Shown: positions 1 through 7,128 of the stretch, piece after piece
How positions within the stretch are numbered: the first letter of the stretch is position 1
Layout of the letters: each line of letters opens with the position of its first letter
Source of the DNA: CAYVBE01 sp964448935
Lineage (GTDB): Bacteria > Planctomycetota > Brocadiia > SM23-32
DNA: 9,869 bases
Direction: 5' to 3'
Assembly: GCA_964448935.1 (NCBI GenBank)
Contig: CAYVBE010000164.1
Location: 1 to 9,869 of the forward strand
Translations under genes and position numbers: made by a program
Notes under the pieces: model-generated
Database searches by the model: none
What the model was told of the DNA's origin: nothing
Seen by the model: the letters and a program-made list of their open reading frames with translations, nothing else

Positions 1-18
1 GACCTTGCCAGAATGGCT

Positions 19-54
19 CTGAACCCCGAAACTCAAGTGTTATGGACCACTAGC
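19..54. repeat. Left copy of a 36-bp end repeat (candidate IS terminus)
   Basis: Read on the minus strand from 54 leftward, this segment begins GCTAGTGGTCCATAACA and ends GGGGTTCAG. It matches 31 of 36 positions, without gaps, to the segment at 9807-9842 read on the plus strand. The two copies are therefore inverted relative to each other and both point out of the window. It sits exactly where the TolB-like reading frame stops resembling a propeller protein, which suggests the end of an inserted element whose body lies to the left of the window. The TA next to the boundary would fit an element that duplicates TA, such as the IS630 group, but no transposase is visible and the family is not established. 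Confidence 0.6.
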
Positions 55-365
55 GCGCTATCCATGAGCCAGAGTTCGCTCTCCCGCCACCGGCTGGCGT
101 GTGGATCTCGGTAGCGCGCGGGTCCGATGAGCAGGTAATCGCCGTTGCAGAGGACCAGCACGCGCAGGAAATCGTGGTGCTCGCCCAGCCCCCTGGACAG
201 GGGTCGGACCTCCCGCGTCTGCAGGTCAATCTCCTCGGCGTCGCCGTAATGCTCGGCGATGAAGGCGATGCGCTTTCCGTCCGGCGTCCAGTACGGCCGC
301 TCGCCGTAATCGAGCAGCTTCTGGTGGAACTCCGGTGGATCGTCGGGGGGATGGTCTGTGGTCAC
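33..365 (-). pseudogene. TolB/PD40-like beta-propeller gene, 3'-truncated by a repeat
   Basis: The 110-codon frame starts with GTG at 365, and that codon overlaps the lon stop (GTGA, 4 bp), so the two are translationally coupled. Residues 20-36 (YGERPYWTPDGKRIAFI) form a PD40/WD40-like propeller blade of the TolB type. A second stretch follows with GDYLLIGPARYRD (75-87) and SRWRESELWLMD (91-102). Propellers of this kind are usually several hundred residues long, so only the first blade or two remain. After about residue 103 the frame runs into the end repeat, which contributes the final ALVVHNT and a TGA stop. No signal peptide is visible, so a cytoplasmic location is more likely than the periplasmic one of true TolB. 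Its role with the upstream Lon and radical SAM proteins is unknown. It is either a pseudogene or a fragment; the remainder of the gene may lie on the far side of the element. Confidence 0.7.
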
Positions 366-2698
366 GTGGTCTTGCCCTCCGTAGAGGCAGCAGCGGCAAA
401 GGCGGCGGCTATGGCTTCCCCGGTGGAGCTTGCATAGGCAATCTGCGCCTGCGGGGCCGGCCTGCACTTCAGGTATTCCTCAACGTCGGAGCGGTTAAGC
501 TCCGGCAGGATCAGGCGGTCTATCTCCGCGCGGTTCGCGGCGGCCAGGCGCTGCGGCAGGGATTCCACCTTGCGCAGGCGGCCGCTGAGGGTGATCTCGC
601 CCAGCGCCGCCGTGCCGTCCGGCACGGGCGTGCCGCGCAGCACGGACGCGAACGCCAGAACAATGGGCAACCCCACGGACGCGGTCTCGGAGGTGGCGGC
701 GGAGGCGGGGAAATGAACGTGAAAATCGGACCGGTTGAAGTCCTCCGAGGCCCATCCCAGGCGCTCCGCACGGTTTTTGCAGAAGCTGAAGGCGATCTGC
801 GCGCTCTCTTGCAGTGCCTCCCGCGCGCGACCGGTTACGATGAGCTTGCCCTCGCCGGGCACCCGGTCCACCTCGACCGTCAGCAGCCTGCCGCCGGCCG
901 GCAAGACGGCCAGCGTCGGGCAGATGCCGGGACGCAATCCCCGCTCGGCCGTCTCACGGCGGTAACGCGGCGGCCCCAGCAGGTCGGCCACGCGCTCGGG
1001 CGTCACGGACTGGTAGCACCAGCTACCGCCCACGCGCTCGCGCGCCAGCTTGCGACAGATGGCCCCGATCTGCCGCTCCAGACTCCGCACGCCCGCCTCG
1101 CGGGTGTAGGCGTCAATGATACGTTCGAGCGCCTCGTCCTCGAACTCCACGTCCTCCCCCTGCATCCCGGCGGCGGCAAGCTGTTTGGGCACAAGATATT
1201 GCGAGGCGATCTGGAGTTTCTCGTCCGTGGAATAACCCGCCAGCTCGATCACCTCCAGCCGGTCCAGCAGCACGGGCGGGATGGTCTTGGTGGTATTGGC
1301 GGTGCCTATAAACATGATGCGCGAGAGGTCGAACGGCACGGCCAGGTAGTTGTCCACGAACTCGGAGTTCTGCTCGGGGTCCATCACCTCCAGCAGCGCG
1401 GAGGCCGGGTTGCCCCGGATGCCGGGCTGAATCTTGTCCACCTCGTCCAGCATCAGGACAGGGTTTTTGACGCCGGCGTCGCGCAGAGCGCGGATGATCC
1501 GTCCCGGCAACGCGCCGATGTAGGTGCGCCGGTGCCCGCGGATGTCCGCCTCGTCCCGGATGCCTCCCAGCGAGATGCGACAGAACTCCCGTCCGGTGGC
1601 CTGGGCGATGGACCGCCCCATGGAGGTCTTTCCGACCCCCGGCGCGCCGACCAGGCAGAGGAAGGCACCCTCGCTCTCCGGTCGCAGCTTGCGCACGCTG
1701 AGATACTCCAGGATGCGCTCCTTGACGTCCTCCCGGTCGTAATGGTCGTGGTCCAGAATGCGGCGCGCCCCCGGCAGGTCCACACTCGCATCGGTGGAGC
1801 GGTTCCAGGGCAGCTCCGCCAGCCACTCCAGGTAATCGGTCACAAGTCCGAACTCCGGCGAGGAGGCCGACATGCGACTGAGACGAGAGAGTTCGCGCTC
1901 CGCCTCCTGCCACGCTTCCTCGGGCAGGTCGGCCTCTTCAAGTCGGCGGCGCAGCTCGGCCGCGTTGTCCTCTTCGCCGGTCAGCTCGGCGAGCTGGCGC
2001 TCGGTCCGGCGACGCTTGTCCTCCAGGTATTTGCGGCGTTCTTCCTCGTCCAAACCGGTGTCCAGGTCTCGCTTCAGCCGCTCCCCGGCGTCAGCGATCT
2101 GCTTCTCCCGGTTCAGCACGGGCACCAGCATGCGGTAGCGCTCCTCGGCGTCGGTTTCCTCCAGCAGACGCTGCTTGCTCTCGACAGGTAGATCGAGGGC
2201 GAACGCGATAAAATAGTCGCCCCGGAAGCCGGGCATAGCACTCATCTCGCTGAATGCCTCGGCCGGACCGCCACTCGCAGCGAACAGACTTTCCACGCGA
2301 TGTTGAAGGTCGGCGGGGGCCTCCTCCGGTTCGTCCGGCAGTTCCCTCACGCAGGCGACAAGGCAGGCGTTCTCCTCTGCGAGGCCCTCCACGCGACAGC
2401 GTTGCTCGCCCTCGATCAGCGCGTTGTAAGTGCCCGAGGACTCGTCCTCCGAGATGCGCCTTATGTGGCCGATAACGCCCACGTCGTAGAGGGCGTCCGC
2501 GTCTGGGCTGTCCACGGTGTAGTCCTTCTGGGCCACCAGCACCAGCCGCCCGTCGCCCTCTTTGCCCCTCCGCAAGGCCTCCACGGAACGCGGCCGTCCG
2601 ATGCGTATGCCGGTGATGATGCCCGGAAACATGACCATGTTCCGCAGGGCCACCAGCGGGAGGTGCTCAGCTTCGGTTTCCTGTTGCTGCTCGGTCAC
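362..2698 (-). CDS. lon: Lon-family AAA+ protein with catalytic Lys replaced by Arg
   Basis: A 778-residue protein, close to the usual length of bacterial LonA. The LAN substrate-binding domain occupies roughly 10-210 (LPLVALRNMVMFPG at 13-26) and is followed by a charged helical region to about 300. The AAA+ module has Walker A GAPGVGKT (351-358), Walker B VLMLDEVDK (414-422), an arginine finger in LLDR (R480) and sensor 2 in REAGVRSL (R538). The protease domain starts near 590. The catalytic Ser is present at 674, but its usual PKDGPSAG setting reads ATSETASVG. The catalytic Lys, 43 residues later in E. coli Lon (Ser679/Lys722), is Arg717 here (codon CGC at 548-550), and the preceding GG is ES. 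The alignment continues past this point (LAAANR, LILPELNR), so a frameshift is not the cause. By family knowledge, a Ser-Lys dyad is needed for peptide hydrolysis, so it may act as an ATP-driven unfoldase or have weak or altered activity; this is inference. The start is GTG, preceded by GAGGG (2706-2710). It lies 59 bp after the radical SAM gene. Confidence 0.93.
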   Translation of the reverse strand: MTEQQQETEAEHLPLVALRNMVMFPGIITGIRIGRPRSVEALRRGKEGDGRLVLVAQKDYTVDSPDADALYDVGVIGHIRRISEDESSGTYNALIEGEQRCRVEGLAEENACLVACVRELPDEPEEAPADLQHRVESLFAASGGPAEAFSEMSAMPGFRGDYFIAFALDLPVESKQRLLEETDAEERYRMLVPVLNREKQIADAGERLKRDLDTGLDEEERRKYLEDKRRRTERQLAELTGEEDNAAELRRRLEEADLPEEAWQEAERELSRLSRMSASSPEFGLVTDYLEWLAELPWNRSTDASVDLPGARRILDHDHYDREDVKERILEYLSVRKLRPESEGAFLCLVGAPGVGKTSMGRSIAQATGREFCRISLGGIRDEADIRGHRRTYIGALPGRIIRALRDAGVKNPVLMLDEVDKIQPGIRGNPASALLEVMDPEQNSEFVDNYLAVPFDLSRIMFIGTANTTKTIPPVLLDRLEVIELAGYSTDEKLQIASQYLVPKQLAAAGMQGEDVEFEDEALERIIDAYTREAGVRSLERQIGAICRKLARERVGGSWCYQSVTPERVADLLGPPRYRRETAERGLRPGICPTLAVLPAGGRLLTVEVDRVPGEGKLIVTGRAREALQESAQIAFSFCKNRAERLGWASEDFNRSDFHVHFPASAATSETASVGLPIVLAFASVLRGTPVPDGTAALGEITLSGRLRKVESLPQRLAAANRAEIDRLILPELNRSDVEEYLKCRPAPQAQIAYASSTGEAIAAAFAAAASTEGKTT

Positions 2699-2757
2699 AG
2701 TGCTTCCCTCTCAGAGCAAAACCTGGGCCGGCCGGGTGGAACTTCTACGTTAAACCA

Positions 2758-4176
2758 TCAGGAGTGCGCCTGCAACGCGGTCGCGCGCAGGTATTCGGGT
2801 TCCTCGCCGGGCGGATAAGGATACAGTGGCAACTGCTCGCCCTCTTCCCACTTGCGGTCTGCGACCTCTGCCCACGCCCGTGCGCGTTCGTCAAGCCCGT
2901 CCGCCAGGTCCTCGATCAGCGTCTCCGCCCCGGGGTGGGTGGGCCGGCCGCCGTATCTGGCGGCATATTCCCGGAACACCCACGGGCGGTCTATCAACAT
3001 GCACGGGCGCAGGAGGTTGCCGTCGTATGGTATGCCCTTGCGGATGGCCCGGAACAGGGGATGCTTCAGCGCCTCGGTCAATGTGGTGTCCGCAACGTTG
3101 TCCACGGCGAAATGGCAGAAGACGCACGGCTCGATATCGCCGTTGTTGTTCACGTGGAAGTAGCGCTTGCCGCCGGCCATGCATCCGTTGACCTCGGTGC
3201 CGTCGTTCCAGAAATCGGACAGGAAAATGGGATACTTGTTGCGCAGTTCGTAAACGCGCGTGCGCATCAACTCGCGCTGCTCCGGGGTGACCATCAGGTC
3301 CAGGTTCGGGTTACGGCCGATCGGGATGTACTGGAAGTACCACCCGTAGAGGCAGCCCTCTTCGATCATCCGCTCCACGAACCGGTCGCTCATGATGCTT
3401 TCGACGTTCTTACGCGTGCCGGTGGCGCTGAAGCCGAACAGCACGCCCTCATCGCGCAGGCAATCCATGGCCTCCAGCACCCGCCCGTGTATGCCGTCCC
3501 CCCGTCTCTCATCGGTCAACACCTGGTCCCCCTCGATGCTGAGCATGGGCATGACGTTGCCACACTCGGCGAACTCTGCCGCCATCTCTTCGTCAATCAG
3601 CGTGCCGTTGGTATAGACCTGGAACTGGCTGTCGGGGTGGTCCTTGTAGAAGTCGCACAGGTCCTCCCGGAGTGCGGGTTCGCCCCCGGAGAAGACGAAG
3701 AAGTGGACGCCCATCTCCTGTTCGGCCTCGGTGACGGCCCGGTCCAGCAACTCATAGGACAGGTCCGGTCCCTTGCCGTACATGGCCGCCCAGCAGCCCT
3801 CGCAGCTTAGATTACAGCGCGCGGTGACGTCGAACACGATGATGTACGGCGGCTGGTAACCGTGCCTGTCCGCGAACTTTGCCCGCGTGGAGCGGCTCAG
3901 GAACCAGGCGTTGCCGTAGAGGTTGCGCACCAGGCAGGTGCGCGCCTTCGGGTTCAACTCGGTGGAAACGCGCCCCAGCCACTTGCCGAAAGCGTGTCCC
4001 TCCTCCACCAGCCAGCGGAACCGCCTGGCCTGGCGGCGGTCGGACGGGTTGGACGCCATTCTCTCGAACAACGCCCATATGCGCGCAAGCGACTCCGGCG
4101 AAGCGTCGGCGATGTATTTGCTCAAACGGCGGACGGCGGTCGAACGGGCGTACTCACGTGCTTTCTCAAATACCAT
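2758..4176 (-). CDS. Radical SAM protein with C-terminal four-Cys (SPASM/twitch-like) region
   Basis: A 472-residue protein starting with ATG at 4176, behind GGGAGG at a 9-nt spacing. A longer frame to 4218 has no comparable site. Residues 1-105 form a charged helical N-terminal domain. The radical SAM core follows, with CNLSCEGC (C121, C125, C128) as the CxxxCxxC ligand set for the [4Fe-4S] cluster that cleaves SAM, and GGEP (164-167) for SAM binding. After the barrel there are four more cysteines: C332 (NGCMAGG), C351 and C354 (EPCVFC) and C392 (RPCML). Their spacing suggests an auxiliary Fe-S cluster of the SPASM/twitch kind. I recognise this as an uncharacterised radical SAM family with conserved features such as QVYTNGT and GWYFQYIPIGR, but know no substrate. 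No cobalamin-binding domain and no nearby precursor peptide are visible. It is the first gene of a unit with lon and the TolB-like fragment, and has its own predicted promoter. Confidence 0.9.
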   Translation of the reverse strand: MVFEKAREYARSTAVRRLSKYIADASPESLARIWALFERMASNPSDRRQARRFRWLVEEGHAFGKWLGRVSTELNPKARTCLVRNLYGNAWFLSRSTRAKFADRHGYQPPYIIVFDVTARCNLSCEGCWAAMYGKGPDLSYELLDRAVTEAEQEMGVHFFVFSGGEPALREDLCDFYKDHPDSQFQVYTNGTLIDEEMAAEFAECGNVMPMLSIEGDQVLTDERRGDGIHGRVLEAMDCLRDEGVLFGFSATGTRKNVESIMSDRFVERMIEEGCLYGWYFQYIPIGRNPNLDLMVTPEQRELMRTRVYELRNKYPIFLSDFWNDGTEVNGCMAGGKRYFHVNNNGDIEPCVFCHFAVDNVADTTLTEALKHPLFRAIRKGIPYDGNLLRPCMLIDRPWVFREYAARYGGRPTHPGAETLIEDLADGLDERARAWAEVADRKWEEGEQLPLYPYPPGEEPEYLRATALQAHS

Positions 4177-4185
4177 GATGCGGTT

Positions 4186-4191
4186 CCTCCC
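4186..4191 (-). promoter_or_regulatory. Ribosome binding site fixing the radical SAM start
   Basis: GGGAGG on the minus strand lies 9 nt before the ATG at 4176. The frame stays open upstream to an ATG at 4218, but that one has no good Shine-Dalgarno site and falls inside the leader hairpin, so 4176 is preferred. Confidence 0.7.
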
Positions 4192-4203
4192 TTCCGCTCT
4201 CAC

Positions 4204-4233
4204 GGCAGCCCGCCTCACGAACGGCGGACTGCC
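4204..4233 (-). promoter_or_regulatory. Leader hairpin before the radical SAM gene
   Basis: Arms GGCAGTCCGCC and GGCGGGCTGCC (minus strand) pair over 11 positions, including one G-U, around an 8-nt loop. The hairpin ends 12 nt before the GGGAGG ribosome binding site, in the leader between the predicted promoter and the start codon. There is no U-tract after it, so it is not an intrinsic terminator. It could modulate translation or mRNA stability; I recognise no riboswitch class here. Confidence 0.5.
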
Positions 4234-4295
4234 CCATGAACGAACCCCAAACAGTTCGCTCAGTCTACCGTTCCACTTCCTGCACTGTACGTGTT

Positions 4296-4324
4296 AGTTT
4301 AGGACCTGCTCCGGAGATCGTCAA
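4296..4324 (-). promoter_or_regulatory. Predicted sigma70-type promoter of the radical SAM-lon unit
   Basis: On the minus strand, TTGACG (-35, 4319-4324) and TAAACT (-10, 4296-4301) are separated by exactly 17 bp. The -35 matches five of six consensus bases and the -10 four of six. Transcription would start near 4289, giving a leader of about 113 nt. The site lies in the 176-bp gap after btuC, where no convincing terminator is visible, so some read-through from the B12 operon is possible. Confidence 0.6.
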
Positions 4325-4352
4325 GACTGAAAATCCGTTCAGATAGTTTTCT

Positions 4353-5390
4353 TCAGAGTTCCTCCGCGCGCCTGAGCAGCAGTACGAGGAAGAACGGGCC
4401 GCCCAGCATGGCCGTAAGCACGCCGACCGGCAGCTCGGATGGCGCGAAAGCGGACCGCGCCACCGTGTCCGCCGCTGCCAGAAAGGCCCCCCCACCAAAG
4501 AAGCTCAACCCCAGCAGCAGCCTGTGATCCGGCCCCGCCACCGCGCGCACGGCGTGCGGCACGATGAGGCCCACGAACCCGATCGGACCGGCTACCGACA
4601 CCACGGAGGCCGTCAGGACAGAGCCGGCCAAGAATGCCTCCGTCTGCACCGCGGCCACGTTCACCCCACGCGCGCCGGCCATCTCCTCCCCCAGCGTGAG
4701 CTGGTTCAGCGCGTTCGCCTCGCAGACCATCAGCGCCAGCGCCGGCAGGAACAGTGGCAGCACGCCGGCCAGGCTGCGATACCCATGCACGTCCAGCCCT
4801 CCCATCAGCCAGCGGTCCACCATGACCAGCTTGTCCGGCGCGGAGATGAAGCGCACGAACATGATGAGCGCGGAGCAGACCAGCGCCAGCGTTACGCCCG
4901 CCAGCAGCAGCATGAGCGGCGAGACAGCCCCCCGGCGCCGCGCGAAGGCGTAGATGATGCCCATGTTAACCATCGCCCCCGCGAGCGCGAAGAACTGCAC
5001 GGGTCCCAGAGGGATCGGCCCCAGCGCGGGGGCGCTCAGGCCCAGGGACAGCGCCAGCGCCGCGCCGAGCGCTCCACCCGCCGAGACGCCCAGGGTGTGC
5101 GGCGTTGCCAGGGGATTCCGCAGCAGCGCCTGGAAAACCGCTCCGGCCAGCGCCAGTCCGCCCCCGGCCAGCAACCCCAGCGCAATCCGCGGCACCCGCT
5201 GCATCAGAATCACATCCGCCTCGCTCAGCGGCACCTGGCCCCCGGTCAGTGCGACGGCGATGTGGCCCGGCGCGATGGCCGTCTGTCCGAAGAAGAGACA
5301 GGCCACGCCGGCAACCAGCCAGACCACGAACCCCAGGCTCATCACCCGCCAGAATCTGCCCGTGGTCAGATAGGTTCTGTTACGCCTCAT
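4353..5390 (-). CDS. btuC: Vitamin B12 ABC transporter, permease subunit (BtuC/FecCD family)
   Basis: A 345-residue inner-membrane permease of the FecCD/BtuC family, normal in length and hydrophobic throughout. Family landmarks appear in order: RVPRIALGLLAGGGLALAG (65-83) followed by QALLRNPLATPHTLGVSAG (87-105); the cytoplasmic LGEEMAGARGV (233-243), which contacts the ATPase; GPIGFVGLIVPHAVR (268-282); and SELPVGVLTAMLGGPFF (318-334). Two copies with two BtuD subunits would form the channel through which substrate released by BtuF enters the cytoplasm. The start overlaps the end of btuD by 11 bp and is preceded by GGGGAGG at a 6-nt spacing, so the two are translationally coupled. The family also moves iron siderophores and heme; the cobalamin assignment rests on the upstream riboswitch and the BtuB-like receptor. 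It is the last gene of the operon. Confidence 0.92.
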   Translation of the reverse strand: MRRNRTYLTTGRFWRVMSLGFVVWLVAGVACLFFGQTAIAPGHIAVALTGGQVPLSEADVILMQRVPRIALGLLAGGGLALAGAVFQALLRNPLATPHTLGVSAGGALGAALALSLGLSAPALGPIPLGPVQFFALAGAMVNMGIIYAFARRRGAVSPLMLLLAGVTLALVCSALIMFVRFISAPDKLVMVDRWLMGGLDVHGYRSLAGVLPLFLPALALMVCEANALNQLTLGEEMAGARGVNVAAVQTEAFLAGSVLTASVVSVAGPIGFVGLIVPHAVRAVAGPDHRLLLGLSFFGGGAFLAAADTVARSAFAPSELPVGVLTAMLGGPFFLVLLLRRAEEL

Positions 5391-6183
5391 GCGCGGCCTC
5401 CCCGAGAACCAGCACCATGGGAGACGACGTGACCGGGTTCGGCAGCACGCGCACCTGCGCGCCGTACGTCTCGCTCAGCAGTTCTTCCTCCAGCACATCT
5501 TCAGGGGTGCCCATGCGCGCCAGACGCCCCTCGCTCAGCAGCGCCAGGCGGTCGCAGAACTGGCTGGCGGCGTTCAGGTCGTGCGTCACCAGGGCCACGG
5601 CCAGCCCGGAGCGGGACAGCCGCCACAGCAGGTCCAGCACGTCCGACTGGTGGTGGATATCCAGGGCGGCCGTCGGCTCGTCCAGCAGCATCACCTGCGG
5701 CTGCTGGGCCAGAATGCCGGCCACCAGCACGCGCTGTTTCTCGCCGCCCGAAAGCGTGGAGAAATGCCGCTCGGCCAGCACGGTCGTCTCGGTCTCCTCC
5801 AGCGCTTCTTCGATGGCCTCGACGTCCTCCCTGCGCAGGAAGCCGAAGGCGCCCTGGTAGGGATAGCGCCCCATGGCCACCACATCGCGCACGCGGAAGC
5901 GGAACGTGGTCCGCAGGCTCTGGGGCAGGAACGCCACCCGCGTCGCCAGCCGGCGCCGGCCGATGCCGCGCAGCGGCGCGCCCTCCAGCAACACGGCGCC
6001 GCCGTCGGGACGCAGCGCTCCACTCAGCAGCCGCAGCAACGTGCTCTTTCCGCTGCCGTTAGGCCCCACAATGCCCAGCATCTCCCCCGGCCGGATGCGG
6101 ACTGTGATGCCTTCCAGCCGGAAACCGTCCCCGCCGTAGGCAAAGGAGCAATCGCGGGCGGCCAGCAGAGGCTCCGCCATCAT
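5380..6183 (-). CDS. btuD: Vitamin B12 ABC transporter, ATP-binding subunit
   Basis: A 267-residue ABC ATPase that powers import through the BtuC dimer. All the motifs are intact: Walker A GPNGSGKST (40-48), Q-loop Gln88 in FLPQS, signature LSGGEKQRV (144-152), Walker B VMLLDEP (164-170) with catalytic Glu169, D-loop ALD (173-175) and switch His201 in THDLN. The VAMGRYPYQG stretch (102-111) is typical of the FecE/BtuD/HmuV type. The ATG at 6183 overlaps the btuF stop (ATGA, 4 bp); an adjacent second ATG at 6180 is equally possible. A GGGAGGGCGG run lies directly upstream. Here the ATPase gene precedes the permease gene; many related operons have the reverse order. Specificity for B12 comes from context, since the ATPase alone does not show it. 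Confidence 0.92.
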   Translation of the reverse strand: MMAEPLLAARDCSFAYGGDGFRLEGITVRIRPGEMLGIVGPNGSGKSTLLRLLSGALRPDGGAVLLEGAPLRGIGRRRLATRVAFLPQSLRTTFRFRVRDVVAMGRYPYQGAFGFLRREDVEAIEEALEETETTVLAERHFSTLSGGEKQRVLVAGILAQQPQVMLLDEPTAALDIHHQSDVLDLLWRLSRSGLAVALVTHDLNAASQFCDRLALLSEGRLARMGTPEDVLEEELLSETYGAQVRVLPNPVTSSPMVLVLGEAAHEA

Positions 6184-7109
6184 CCGCCCTCCCCGTGGAT
6201 GACGCGTGCCAACCTTTCCGCCAGCTTCACCACGCGCGGCCCGGGAATCAGCGCGTAGGTGGACTCCACGACGTAGATGCGCCCGGTCCGCACGGCCGGC
6301 AGCGACGGCAGTCCGGCCCAGATGTCCCGGACCTGCCGGAGGAGCCGGGCATGGTCGCCGCCTTCCCCGTGCAGCTCCACGATGACCTCGGGCTTGCGCT
6401 GCACCAGCGCCTCCTTGCTCACCGTCGCGTAGGCCCGTTCCAGGTCGCTGAACACATTGCGCCCGCCGGCTGCCTCCAACAAACCGTCCAGGAACGATCC
6501 CGTGCCGACCGTGTTGATGGAGCCGAGCGTGCCGGTCTGCCGGCCGGTCACCAGCAGCACCCGGGCAGGGGGACGGTCGCTGACACGGGCCGTAACCTGC
6601 GCCAGTTCGTAGCGCATCTTCGACGCAAGGAGTTGCCCCTGTGCTTCGATCTCCAGCAGTTCGCCCGCCTGCCGGATGACCTGGAAAATGGATTCCAGGT
6701 CGGTCAGCGGCAGCGCGGCGAAGGCGATGTCGCGCTCGACGGCGAAGCGGCGCAGGTCCTCCGCGCGGCCCTGGCTGATGATCAGGTCGGGATCAAGCGC
6801 CACGATCCTCTCGTAGTTGGGGTTTACGAAACCGCCGCAGGGGGGTTTCTCGACGGCTTCGGGGGGATACTGGGTGTGCTGGCTGACGCCTGCCACCCGC
6901 TCCCCCGCCCCGAGGGCGAAGACGATCTCGCTGACGGCGGGGGACATACAGATAACCCGCTCGTAACGGTAACCCGGGCCTTCACCGGCCCCTCCGGTGT
7001 CGCCGACGGGCTGCGGCCGCGGAGGCCGGATGCGATCGAGCAACAGGGAGCCTGCCAGCCCCAGAAGAAAAGCGGCCGCGACCAGCGCGATTTTCGCCCT
7101 GATGCCCAT
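6180..7109 (-). CDS. btuF: Cobalamin-binding protein of the ABC importer (BtuF-like)
   Basis: A 309-residue substrate-binding protein of the helical-backbone BtuF/FhuD type. One hydrophobic segment at about 6-25 is followed by a Pro/Gly-rich linker (28-46), then the binding domain: RVICMSPAVSEIVFALGAGERVAGVSQ (51-77), YPPEA (81-85), the PNYERIVALDPDLI stretch (97-110) of the first lobe, a long linking helix, and a second lobe ending GPRVVKLAERLARVI. There is no lipobox cysteine and no clear signal-peptidase site, so it may stay anchored in the inner membrane rather than float free in the periplasm. It would take cobalamin from BtuB and deliver it to BtuCD. The gene begins 19 bp after btuB, with a modest GGAAG site before the ATG. 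The ligand assignment is from context. Confidence 0.88.
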   Translation of the reverse strand: MGIRAKIALVAAAFLLGLAGSLLLDRIRPPRPQPVGDTGGAGEGPGYRYERVICMSPAVSEIVFALGAGERVAGVSQHTQYPPEAVEKPPCGGFVNPNYERIVALDPDLIISQGRAEDLRRFAVERDIAFAALPLTDLESIFQVIRQAGELLEIEAQGQLLASKMRYELAQVTARVSDRPPARVLLVTGRQTGTLGSINTVGTGSFLDGLLEAAGGRNVFSDLERAYATVSKEALVQRKPEVIVELHGEGGDHARLLRQVRDIWAGLPSLPAVRTGRIYVVESTYALIPGPRVVKLAERLARVIHGEGG

Positions 7110-7128
7110 GACTCTTCCGTGTAAATGT

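Noticed and set aside
33..467. Longer ATG start for the TolB-like fragment at 467
   Set aside because: The extra 34 residues lie inside lon in another frame and do not resemble a propeller; the GTG at 365 with its 4-bp overlap fits better.
335..2191. Long plus-strand open frame (618 codons) opposite lon
   Set aside because: It lies wholly opposite a protein with clear Lon motifs. It is rich in Arg, Gly, Gln and His with no recognisable domain, as expected for the antisense of GC-rich coding sequence.
2764..3810. Plus-strand open frame (348 codons) opposite the radical SAM gene
   Set aside because: The minus-strand frame has the CxxxCxxC and GGEP motifs; the plus-strand frame has none of its own.
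4325..4352. Terminator after btuC
   Set aside because: Only a 5-bp stem (CTGAA/TTCAG) can be drawn and no run of U follows it.
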